This document shows positions 33,907 to 44,400 of a stretch of DNA of 64,000 bases, in pieces; within the stretch, counting starts at the first letter, position 1; the number at the start of each line of letters is the position of its first letter. The DNA comes from Mallotus nudiflorus (lineage: Eukaryota > Streptophyta > Magnoliopsida > Malpighiales > Euphorbiaceae): contig CANTUR010000923.1 in the NCBI GenBank assembly GCA_947683625.1, positions 62,001 to 126,000 of the forward strand, written 5' to 3'. Both the position numbers and the translations under genes were made by a program. Below the pieces are notes generated by a model. That model did not search any database. It saw only the letters and a list, made by a program, of their open reading frames with translations, and was not told the origin of the DNA.

Positions 33907-35017
33907 GTGAGTGTGATTCCAAGCTTTGTTTCACTTAAAATGGTCTTGATTTGCTTAGGTTTTGATTTTGGTAATTCGGCCATTTTAGGGTTCTTGATTT
34001 TTTTGAACTTTGAATTGATTGATTCATGAAAAATTCCTTCACAAATGTTGTTCCACTTAGCTTAATCTTCATGTATGAATTTTTGTAGAATTTTTGGGAA
34101 TTATTTTGATTTTTGGGTATTTTTGAATATTTTATTATTATTTTCTAATTTTCAAAAATTAATTAATTAAATTATGAAATTGTGTTTTATGATAAATATA
34201 GGTGTTGAAATGAATTATAGGAATTTATTTTGAATTTTTATGAATTTCTATGTATTTATTTTGAATTTAATTAGTTTATGTAATTTTTGAAAAATAGGGT
34301 TAATTGTGTTTTTAATTGAAATTAATTGGTTAATTGAGTTTAATTATTGATATTATTGATAAATATGTGGATAAAATTAATTTTGGATAATTATACTATT
34401 TTTGGTGAATTTTTGAATGAATTTTAGTATATTTATATATATAGGGGTATTTTGGTAATTTTACCCTAAATTGACTAAAAATGTAATTAAATTGGTTTTA
34501 ATAGTTATTTAAGGTATAAAAATTATTTCTACAAATTATTTAGTATTTTTAATTGATTAAAACTATTTTTCATGAATTATTTTCAATTATATATATAATA
34601 TACGATTTTTCTAATAAAATGAGTTTTTATCGGGTTTTACTGTGTTTTAGGGTGAATTACATAATTTCTACTTATAAAATGTATTTCTGTGATATAAGGG
34701 TATTTTTGGTATTTTCATAATTGTTCTGTGATTGTGGACCCCGGTCGGTAAACTATAGTTTGGAGTCCGACCGAGGGGTTGTGGATGTGTTTTTGTGTCT
34801 GTTTTTTGAAGTGTGTTTCTTTTCAGGGATGGCTCTACTCTTTGAGTAGAGAGATGTCCGTTTTACAGGGGAGGTTCTATCGAATTTTCGGTAGAATTCT
34901 CGTAAAACGTGATGTCCGGTCGAACCCTAATTCTGATTCTGTGTCTAATATTCTAGATCGAGTTTCTAGGATTTTCTATTAGGTTTATTCTAATGTCTGT
35001 TATTTTTATATGTTTAG
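33907..35017 (+). other. Putative LTR intron in S2 (1111 bp)
   Basis: Donor ATCCG|GTGAGTGTG at the end of the GC-rich leader; acceptor TATATGTTTAG|TTGCGCC. The interior is AT-rich like a plant intron, except for the conserved structured block at 34827-34920. Equivalent boundaries occur in G2 (40493-41624, 50569-51702), G3 (minus 56446-55195 and 63780-62530) and S1. Both G1 LTRs lack exactly this stretch. Splicing itself is inferred. Confidence 0.7.
34827..34920 (+). promoter_or_regulatory. Conserved stem-loop block inside the LTR intron (S2 copy)
   Basis: Preceded by an acceptor-like TTTCTTTTCAG. Three possible stems: CTCTAC/GTAGAG (34833-34851); CGTTTTAC/GTAAAACG (34859-34866 with 34902-34909); and, inside the second, TTCTATCG/CGGTAGAA with loop AATTTT (34875-34896). 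The block recurs in S1, both G2 LTRs (~41425-41512, ~51503-51592) and both G3 LTRs (~55290-55395, ~62625-62725), with paired changes in the stems. Its function is unknown. Confidence 0.65.
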
Positions 35018-37864
35018 TTGCGCCGAGACCGAGGCCTAGTGGACCAGGCCCGTCGGACCTATCTCAAGGAGCGCACTAAGTGTGAGTTACTATTATATAT
35101 ATATATATGCTTTAGGATGCATGATTTTAGAAATATATGTTTTATTTTGATTAAATATGCATAATGATTTAATTAGTACTTAAGTTTATTTTTAAGGTAT
35201 TTTTGGTTTATTTTTGGTTTATTATTGGTATATTTTAAACTATATGCATGTTTTATTAATGAATTATGTTTAAAATGTTTTTAAGTATATTTCTAGTTTA
35301 TTTTGTAATTTAATTGGATTTATTTGACATATATATACTCGAAATATACCTGGTTTACTTTTGGTATATTTTTAGTATATATATGATTTATGTTGCTATT
35401 TTATTCAATTCATGCATCATTTACTTTTATGAATGTATGCTTTATATTATAATGAAGGATATCAATAGAACGTGCTACCTAGTGGGCAGCACTAGGACTG
35501 AGTACGTACCAGTATACTTATAGCATTTAGGCTATATTACTAACCATTTGTGGATGTTGATTGGAATTGATTTATCTGATGTGTGATGTGGTTTGGAGGT
35601 CAGACTGCTGGAGCTCGGTTGACTTAGTGTCTCGGGGCCAGTCTACTGTCCAAATGGATCAAGTGACCATATTTGGAATAAGTGAGCCTGTATGGCTAGA
35701 GTGTTGTCTAACACTGTTTTCGAGGTTGCGATATTCTAGGGTTCTATTTGATCCTTCATGAACAATGATTTTCAATAAAAATATATAAAATGATTTTATT
35801 GCATTTGTGTGTATTTGCTGGTATATATACTTATTATATATATACTGTTGATTGTGTGCATCGACATTTAGTATGCATGTATATATATTATAGTAATTCA
35901 CTCAGTGAGGTCTGACTCCCCTCCGTTGACTATTTTTCAGGAGAGTCATCATCTTCAGACCTCAGTAGCAGGCCTGTACGCTGGATTTGTTCCGCCCCGG
36001 CTTCTTTATGTAGACTGCTTATCCGAGTCTTGAGTTTTATTTTTATAATCTAGACACTGTAGTAGTTGTAAATAAATTGTGGGTTTTATGTATTATATTT
36101 GTGTGAGTTATGTATTTTAAGAATTTGAACTGAAGCTTGTATTAAAGGATTTATTTATATATGAGATATGGATTTGATTTAAATCCCGTGGTGGATTATT
36201 ATTTTTATATTTATGATTTTATTCCGCTGCATAGTATTTAATTTAATTGTGTTGTTATTATTACTATTGTATGTTTATTTTATTTTTAGGCTTGCTACGG
36301 GTTCCAGATTCGAAAGAATTCCCATTCCCTAACGCTGATCATGACCCCTATTTTGGGTCATGACAAGTGTCTCATATGTAGAACGGATGTCTCTCTACTA
36401 AAAGTATAGCTGATCCTACAAGCAAATGCACTTCAATATTCATAAATGCATAACTTCTTAGGTTGGGTCTGAGAACTACACAATTTGCCCAATCGAGAAC
36501 CAATATACACAAAAATTCATAATTTAATAATAAATACTAAAAATCACTAAAATCCATAAAAATCCATAAATACCAAAACTCAACAATTTAAACAATAAAA
36601 ATATCAAAGATATTTATTTAAAAATTATTTAATAAAATCTTAAATACAAATAAATAATATTAATAAAAATTCATTTTTTAAATATTTCAAATTAAATAGC
36701 TTAATTTATAAATAATTATTTAAATTACCCAATTATATAATAAAAATGGCTAAAAATCCATTTAATCATAAAAATAATAAATAAAACTATTATTTGCATG
36801 AATTTTTGGAAATTATTATTAATTAGCTAAAAATAGTAAATAATTCGTAAAAATTATTTTAATACTATTTAGTACTCCGAAATTATCCAAAACGTACTAA
36901 TTAACAATAATTTCAATTAAAATACAAAATTTACCAATTTATACTAATTTTTCCAAAAATTCATTTTTTACGTAAACTTTTGAAAATTCATAATGAATAA
37001 TCAGAACACAATTTTAATAAACTTTCTAAACAAAACATGTTTAAAATAGCTAGTGGAATTTATTAAAAATAAAAAAATATTTTCCAAGCTAGGACAGTCA
37101 TGTGAACAGTACCTGACCCAAAATAGTATTTAAAATTCAACTTTCTCTAAAATCAATTTGAAACATGTTTTTGGAAAGCTTACAAGTTCAATTTAACTAA
37201 TCTAAAGTCAATTTCACATAATTCAAACCAATTGAACTCAAAATGAACAAAATATAATATGAACCCTAATTATAATTTAACAAAATTGAAGTTCAATTCG
37301 AAGTTAATAGGATGAATTACCTTGGGGGAATGAAGCCCAAGGAAAGAGCTTTAAAAAAAGTCCAGTCTCAGCACTTGACGTTGCCGGAATCGGCGAGCTC
37401 CGGAAGGTGGCGGCATCGAAAAGAAAACGAGGGGGAAGGTGGAAATGGTGACACTGGCGAAAGGAAAGAGGGAGGGAAAAGGGAAATTTGGGTTTGTATA
37501 CTTTTGTTTTATAATAAATAGGAAAAAGACAAAACAATATTAAAAATAATATTTTTAAATTAAATACTTTACTTTTAATTAAATTTACCACAAATAATAA
37601 AATATATTAAATACACTAAATTAACACTACTCATAATTAATACAATAATAATATTATTAAATAAATAAATAATATTTAACAATAAATTAAATTTTTAAAT
37701 CTCAATTTAGTATTAATACCATAATAAAATAAAATAAATACCAATACTAGAATTTAATTAAATTACAGAAAATAACCATACTATAAAATTTTAAAATATT
37801 TATTAAAACTGAATATTTCAAAATTAATTTAAAATTTATGAAAATAACGGGTTATAACAGAAAT

Positions 37865-39832
37865 AAAACTTTGAAGATTTGGCTTATTGATAATAATTGA
37901 GTCAAAAGTTGACTAATTGATTCAATGAGTCCAAAATTGATGCAGAGATTCATCCATCTACCAACAACAAAGGAGATATAGGTTGCTGTCTTAAAAACTT
38001 TCTATGATGGATATGATGAAACTCAATTATTCGAATGAAACTGAAAATATTCATAACATATAAGAATGATAAGCCATTACCTGCATATTATAATTGGTTG
38101 GAATATTTTAGGAAATTGATGCTCGGACTTGTGCATAAGGGGAGGATTTTAATAGAGTAGTATCACCCCACAAGCATATTACCTAACTTCGAACACATAT
38201 TTTCCTAGCCGAACTTGATTCAAAATTTATTAATGCTCAGAGTGAAATACTCTGAAAGGATCCACCTCTTGATCTCAAGTCTAGTTATGCATATGTACGA
38301 AGGGATCACAACCAACGCTGTACGATGGAAAAGCCGAAGATTCTTTTGAACCATGGTGTACTTGTAACAGCTCAGACTTGTCCCCAGTCTAAGGGAAAAT
38401 ACCGAGTAAGTCCATCATATACACTTATACTCATTATGGTGAAGTTGGACACTCCAAGGAACAGTGCTATGAAATTGTAGGTTGTTCAGAATAGTGGGAT
38501 TTCAATAGAAAGCCTGGTAAAAAGTTACAATTGCCACCTTTAGTGGCACTAAACCAAGTGGTGATCTTGATGCAACATTAGATATGAAAAATCTTACTCG
38601 AAATAATAAATGAATTATTAATACAGGTGCTACTAATCATATGACAAACTCCACTCACCATCTTCATCCATCTGACCATCAACCCAATAAAATATCCTGA
38701 CTGTTAATGGTAGCATAACACCAGTCACTCATGAAGGAGCGGTATCTAACTTTGACTCCCTTAATCTAGATACTGTTCTTGTTGTTCCATCTCTTTCTCA
38801 TAATCTACTATCTGTTGGCTAAATCACTGAAAATTGTATTGCATTATCAAAATTTAGCCTAATTATTATGCATTTTAGGTGCAACACACAGAATACTTGG
38901 CTCTGGTGTTAAATGTGGAAATTCGTACTATCTTAGTTTGCATGGTGATCCGAGTTAGAAATCAAGTCAAGTCAATAGGGTTGGTAGAAGTTGCTAGGCT
39001 AAAGACTAAGTTATTTTGTGGCATCATCGTCTTGGTCATTTTTTTTCATTATCTTAAACAAGTAAAACCCGAATTATTTTTTAGTACCATAGAATTTGAA
39101 TTCAAGTGTGATATTTATGAATTATTGAAAAGCCATCGAATTTTATATGTACCGAGTTATAATAAAAATTCAATTCCATTTATGACTATTAATTTTGATG
39201 TATGGGAACCTGCTCAAATTCCTACTCTATCTGGTGCTCGATATGTTGTAACGTTCATTAATGAATATACCCAGATGACTAAGGTATCATTACTTTCAAA
39301 TAAGGGCAATGTATGCTATGCTTTTTGGGCCTTGTACAAAATGGTGGCTACATAATACTAGAGTAAAATTTGAGTCTTGCAGTCTGATAATAGTGGGGAG
39401 TATCTTAACTCGACTCTTAAAGATTTTTGCCACGAGCATGGTATTTGACACTAGACATCTTATGTCAGTGCTCCCTAATAGAATGGTATAGCCAAATGGA
39501 AGAATCGACAATTATTGGAAGTCATCTGAGCATCTTTGCTTAGCATGAATGTTCCTCAAGAATACCGAGGAGAGGCTATTCGATCCACTGCTATCTCATA
39601 AACAGAACTCTATCAAGAGTACTTGATTTCAAAATGACTCTACAGAAACTTCAGGAACTTGTCATATCTCTAACTTTAAATAATCTTGAGCCCTGAATCT
39701 TTGGATGCTTAACATATGTTCATCAGAAACTCGGTAAATTAGATCCTCGAGCTATCCAGTGTATCTTTATTGACTATGCAGATCTATAAAAGGGATATTA
39801 GTGTTATGATCTGAATGCTAAGAATATGTATG
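37865..39832 (+). pseudogene. C3 gag, protease and integrase piece
   Basis: Continues C3 after S1. The gag core is near 37870-38160 (SPKLMQRFIHLPTTKEI-like). A zinc knuckle near 38420-38470 (TCTHYGEVGHSKEQCYEI-like) keeps the final Cys that C2 has lost. The protease region near 38610-38650 reads NTGATNHMTNS in place of D-T-G. Integrase pieces at 38879-39355 include MTINFDVWEPAQIPTLSGAR and FINEYTQMTKVSLLSNKG (first catalytic Asp region). The end NAKNMYV at ~39832 is cut by G2. Numerous stops and frameshifts. Confidence 0.85.
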
Positions 39833-40135
39833 TGTAAAGACTCAATATTTTAAATAAAATAATATTATTTTGGGATATGCAGTATTAATAATTTTAAATT
39901 TTATTCGTATATTATTATTATTAATTGTTAATATTATTTAAGTATTTTATTTTGAGAAATTATTGACATATAAAATAATTTATTTTACGTGGGATTAATA
40001 TTATTAATATTATTATTGTTGTTGTTGTTGTTGTTGTTATTGTTATTAATATTATTATTGTTAAACATTGTTATTATTATCATTGTTATTGTTGTTGTTA
40101 AATTTGACGGAGGGCATTTTATTAATTTCATAAAT

Positions 40136-40173
<38 letters not shown>

Positions 40174-42898
40174 AAAGTCAAATTTTTTCAGGTCAACCTC
40201 ACCTTCTCTCTCCTTTTTCTTCTTTTTCTTTTTGTTCCATCGTCACTCTCTGCCAGTCATCGCCAGACTGCTTTAGTTGCCATTGATGACCGCTATTGAC
40301 CTTAGACATTCCTAGCTATCATCCGCCATTGACCATAGATGTTCCCAGATGTCATCCGTTGCCAACAGAGCCACCGAAAAGTTGCTGCATTGTCGAAAAC
40401 TGAAAGAGGCTGAAAGTGGAAGCTTCCTCTTACTGGTGAGATTCTGACCACCCCAGCTCATCAGACCAGACTCGTTCAAAAATTTTCATCTGGTGAGTCC
40501 ATTTCTGAGCTCCATTTGAGCTCAAATCCTTTAGATTTTTAGATATCTTCGATTTTTAGTTTATGAGATTTAGGGTTTTTAATTTTTTTGAACTTGATAA
40601 TGTTTGATTTGTGAAAATTTGCTTCACAAATGTTGTTTATTGTAGTTCAAGCTTCTCAAATATAGCTTTTGTGAATTTTATGAATTAATTTGAATTTTGG
40701 TTAAATTTTGATTATTTTAATATTAAATATTTAATTTTTAATAATTATGTTAATTAATTATTTTTATTGAAAATTTAGTTGAATTTGTTTTTTTAATGTG
40801 AGTTAATAATTTTAGAATATTTAAAATAATTTTTGCTGAATTTATATAATTTTTGAGAATATTAATTATAATATGTATATTTTGTATTATTGAGTTAATG
40901 GTGTAATTTTATGAAAATTATAGTTAAATATTATGTTTTAAATGGTTTTACAATTATTTAGAGTATTACAATGAATTTTATAAATTATTTACTATTTTTA
41001 ACTAATTAATACTAAGTTTTGAAAATTATATTCTAATAATATATTTTTTAATAAATTGTTGATTAAATGGATTTTAATAAATTTTAATATATATTTATGC
41101 TATTTAAGCTATTTAAATATATAAAAGTTAATTTTTACTATTTTATGATGAATTTATTGAAAAGATTGAATTTTAATAATATTGTATTATTATTTGAGAT
41201 TTTTATTTAATTATTGTGAAAATAATTATATTTGGTGTTTTAATGTTTAAATATATTATATTTTGGTATTTTGGGGATATTTATGGAATTTATTGATTTT
41301 TAATAAATTTATTATTTTAAATGTATTTTTGATGAATTTGTGAACCTCAGTTGGAAATTGTGTAGTTCGGGGTCCCAACCCAAGGAGTTGTGCAATTTGT
41401 GTTAGAAGTGTATTTTTCTTGCAGGATCGGCTCTGCTTTTTAGTAGAGAGATGTTCATTTTACAGAGGAGGTTCTGGTGAATTTTTGGTAGAATTCTCGT
41501 AAAACGTGACATCAGGTTGATTCTTAATTTCCATATTTTTCTAGGTTTTGTATTCCTAGATGAAGTCTTCTTTAGAAGTATAAGTTAGATTTATTGTAAT
41601 TTGTTATTATTATTTATTTTGTAGTTACGCCGAGACTGAGGCTTATCAGATTGGGACTATCTAACTAGTCTTGAGGAGTGCAGAATTATGAGTTATTATT
41701 TTATATATACATCGCATATAGGATGCATGATATTGAGTATTCATGTTTTTAATATGTATTTATACATGAATTGTTTTATTAAATGTTTTAGTATATGTTA
41801 GGTATATTTTCAGTATATTTTTGTTATATTTCAATATATATACTTGTTATATACTCGTTATATTTTCATTATACACTTCAAATATATTCGGTATATTTAT
41901 GGTTGGTTTTGGATTTATGTAGCATATATATACTTGAAATATATTTAGTATATTTCAAGTATATATATGGTTTTTTTCGTTATTATGAATGTTATTATGT
42001 TTAAATATGCATTATTTATTTTCCATATGTATATTAAATTTTATTTGAAGGATATTAATAAAATGTGCTACCTAGTGGGCAGTACTATGATTGTGTACGT
42101 ACCGGTGCGATAGATTTTAGGAATGAGTTATTAAATCACTTGAGGTGACTTTATTTGATTGGTTGAATTTGAAATTAATATGATTGACTAGTATGGTTGC
42201 TGGAGCTCGGTTGACCTAGTGTCTCAGGGTCAGTCTATTGTCCAAAATGGAATAAGAGAATTAATTTGGAATTTAGTGAGCCTGTATGACTAGAGAAATA
42301 TTTTTGATTGAGGTTGCATATTATTAGGGTTCTATTTGATCCTTCATCCAAATAAATGTTTTGCAACATTTATTATACATAAAAGTGATTTCAGCATCTA
42401 TGTTAAATGCTTGTATATATTTATTATATATACTAATGCTTGATTGCATATGACATTAGGAGATAAATTTATATATAATATAATAATTCACTCAATGAGG
42501 TTTGACTCCCCTCAGCTATTTATTTTATAGGAGATTCTTCTTCCTCAAACCTCAGTAGTAGGCCCATACGCTGGACTTCTTTAGCCTCGACTAGTTTATG
42601 TAAATTACTTATTTGACTTTTATTGTACTCTAGAAAACTGCAGTAATAGTAGTAGTACTTTGTATCAGTAGAATGTTGTTCTCATGTCAGAAACCTTTCT
42701 CTAAATATTGTGTGAAATATTTTATTTTATGATATAACATCGAGTATTTATTTTATATCGATTTAAGTTTTAATTATGGTGTACTTTATTTATTTATTTA
42801 TTGTATGCTTTTATTTTCTAAGGCTTGCTACAAGTTCCTAATTCGAAAAAATTCTCATTCCCTAGTGTTGGTCATGACTCCCAGTTTGGATCATGACA
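39833..42898 (+). repeat. G2 5' LTR (3066 bp) with putative intron 40493-41624
   Basis: Starts TGTAAAGACTC and ends CATGACA. Features in order: GTT/ATT trinucleotide repeats (~39995-40100), (AT)n (40138-40171), TC-rich and GC-rich leader, donor CATCTG|GTGAGTCC at 40493, acceptor-like CTTGCAG near 41425 with the stem-loop block, acceptor TTTTGTAG|TTACGCC at 41624/41625, CCTAGTGGGCAG half-hairpin (42071), one GAGCTC unit (42199-42243), TCACTCAATGA (~42487) and the conserved terminus. Confidence 0.88.
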
Positions 42899-42902
42899 AA
42901 GT

Positions 42903-42914
42903 TAGTATTAAAGC
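42903..42914 (+). other. Primer-binding site of G2, mutated
   Basis: TAGTATTAAAGC stands where TGGTATCAGAGC is expected, 4 bases after the LTR. All differences are G-to-A or C-to-T. Confidence 0.8.
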
Positions 42915-43083
42915 CTTAGGTTATTAGTGTTATGGACCTAGGTTTTTAGAGTTGTGTTTTCTTTGAAACTACTACAGTTAATTAGGTTTGAGTATTTCTT
43001 CGATAAGTTTTCTTTGATTTAGTATTCTATGTAATCTTTAGATTGTCTGTTTTATTTGAATATTTCTGGTTTATCTTTTCAAA

Positions 43084-44400
43084 ATGAGGAGGTGAGCGCA
43101 TGTTGCTCCACTGATTATTGAGGCCAACGATGATGAGTCCTTTTAGGATGAAGTTTTACCTCTTAAGCCGCCAGCGAGGCGCAGAGGTCAAGGTAAAAGT
43201 AGACCTCAAGGAGCGACAGGTCACCGTAGACAGTGTGAGCTACAGTATGAGGAACCTATAGAGCCAAAGCATAAAGAAGTTACGATACCTCCAGTTGCAT
43301 CGCTGATTCAGCTTGCCTATCAGTAGGATATGTCTGACCCTAACGCAGCACTGCTCTATGCCAGAGTTGGTCAGATCTGTTAGATTTCTTGCATGCGATT
43401 AAGATGAGGACTTGGACTTCTCACATCGAGTATTAACGGATCATGATCATCGAGTTGTTTATCAAGGGACCAGCCCTGGATTGGTTCATCTAAATGATTC
43501 AGCCATACATGGTGATAATGACCTGGGCTCAATTTAGAGAGAGATTCATAAGGAGATTCTGCCCAGAGCCACTCCAGATGAGTTATAGACTTCGGTTGAC
43601 AAGCATCACCAGGGGTGAAAAATCTATCGAGGACTATACTAGAGAGTTTCTCTAACTCGATAAATATGCAAAGGATCTGATGAGAGATCAATATTTTATT
43701 ATCACGACGTACGTCATTGGTCTGTGTTCTACTTTTGCTGGGATGCCTATAGCAGGCCTTACTCTGGAATCGGTGATAGAGTTGGCTAAGGAGATTGAGT
43801 TGAGATTAGTCAGGCAAGGAGCTATGCCTGATTATTACCAGTTCTGTATTCAATCAGAAGGTTTTCAGACTACTCTATATTCAACTTTTCATATTGGTTC
43901 GAGTAGTCAATAGAGAGGCTTAGTACAGTAGAGCCAGAGGCAGCAGTATAGAGTGCATAGGAGTAGCAGACATGGCAGTGGGGGTAACGCAGATCGATCA
44001 GATTTGGGTTAGGTGCTTCTAGCAACAGTAATGGTTGGAGTTTAGGGTCAGTAGCCAGTGTCTGTCAAACGTGTGGTAGAGTCCATCAGGGACCTTGTTA
44101 TATAATGTCGCTGACTTGTTTTCAATGTGGTTAGATGGGACACTTTGCTAGATCATGTCCCTGTTATAGTTTTTAGCCATCGTAGATTTTATAATTTTTA
44201 CAGTAGTCAATTGCCAGTGCAGCACTAGTTCCTTTTCAGTTACCTCGAGCTCAACACCCAAGTTTAACTCAGATTATTGCTTAGTGAGGATATGGTAAAG
44301 GTACTAGAGGAGGTGCCAGAGGTTTTGGCTAGGCTTCTACTAGTTAGCAGGGAGGTCGAGGTCAGGCCAAGGTTTTTCACCTCACTCTGTAGGATGCTCA
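43084..44400 (+). pseudogene. G2 gag, degenerate
   Basis: ATGAGGAGGTGAGCG at 43084 matches the G1 gag start, but codon 4 is TGA (G1 has CAA). It has an Arg/Gly-rich N-terminal region and a gag core around 43560-43850 (DYTREFL-like, LMRDQYFIITTYVIGLCSTF, TLESVIELAKEIELRLVRQG). The zinc region lies near 44070-44165 (CGRVHQGPCY, then CFQCG-stop-MGHFARSCP); unlike G1 it keeps both leading Cys of the CCHC box. Stops, mostly TAG, and frameshifts occur throughout. Confidence 0.87.

Larger units (their letters stand above)
33139..36365 (+). mobile_element. Sense Tekay solo LTR S2 (3227 bp)
   Basis: Starts TGTAATATCCTG and ends GGGTCATGACA, inserted into the intron of S1. The flanks AGAGT (33134-33138) and AGTGT (36366-36370) match imperfectly. 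It is the cleanest single copy in the window: GC-rich leader (~33655-33906), intron (33907-35017), TTGCGCCGAGACCGAGGCC (35018), perfect hairpin CCTAGTGGGCAGCACTAGG (35478-35496), one GAGCTC unit (~35607-35650), TCACTCAGTGA palindrome (~35897) and conserved terminus. A 91-codon open frame over the leader is probably incidental. Confidence 0.85.
31744..37859 (-). mobile_element. Antisense Tekay solo LTR S1 (about 2.89 kb, intron-containing), split by S2
   Basis: Read on the minus strand it starts TGTTATAACCCG at 37859 and ends near 31744 (terminus TG changed to TA on the plus strand). Flanks GAGAT (31739-31743) and GAAAT (37860-37864) agree at 4 of 5 positions, a decayed target duplication in C3 gag. 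U3 and leader resemble those of G1. It has the putative intron (donor AAG|GTAATTC at 37321/37320; acceptor CTATAG|TTGGG at 32985/32984), three GAGCTC-type units (about 32430-32562) and (AT)n runs at 32203-32250 and 32765-32818. The solo LTR S2 sits within its intron. Confidence 0.85.

Noticed and set aside
33635..33910. 91-codon frame in the S2 leader (and the antisense 61-codon frame) as a small protein gene
   Set aside because: The leaders of the other LTRs do not keep this frame or sequence. It is better explained as GC-rich untranslated exon 1.
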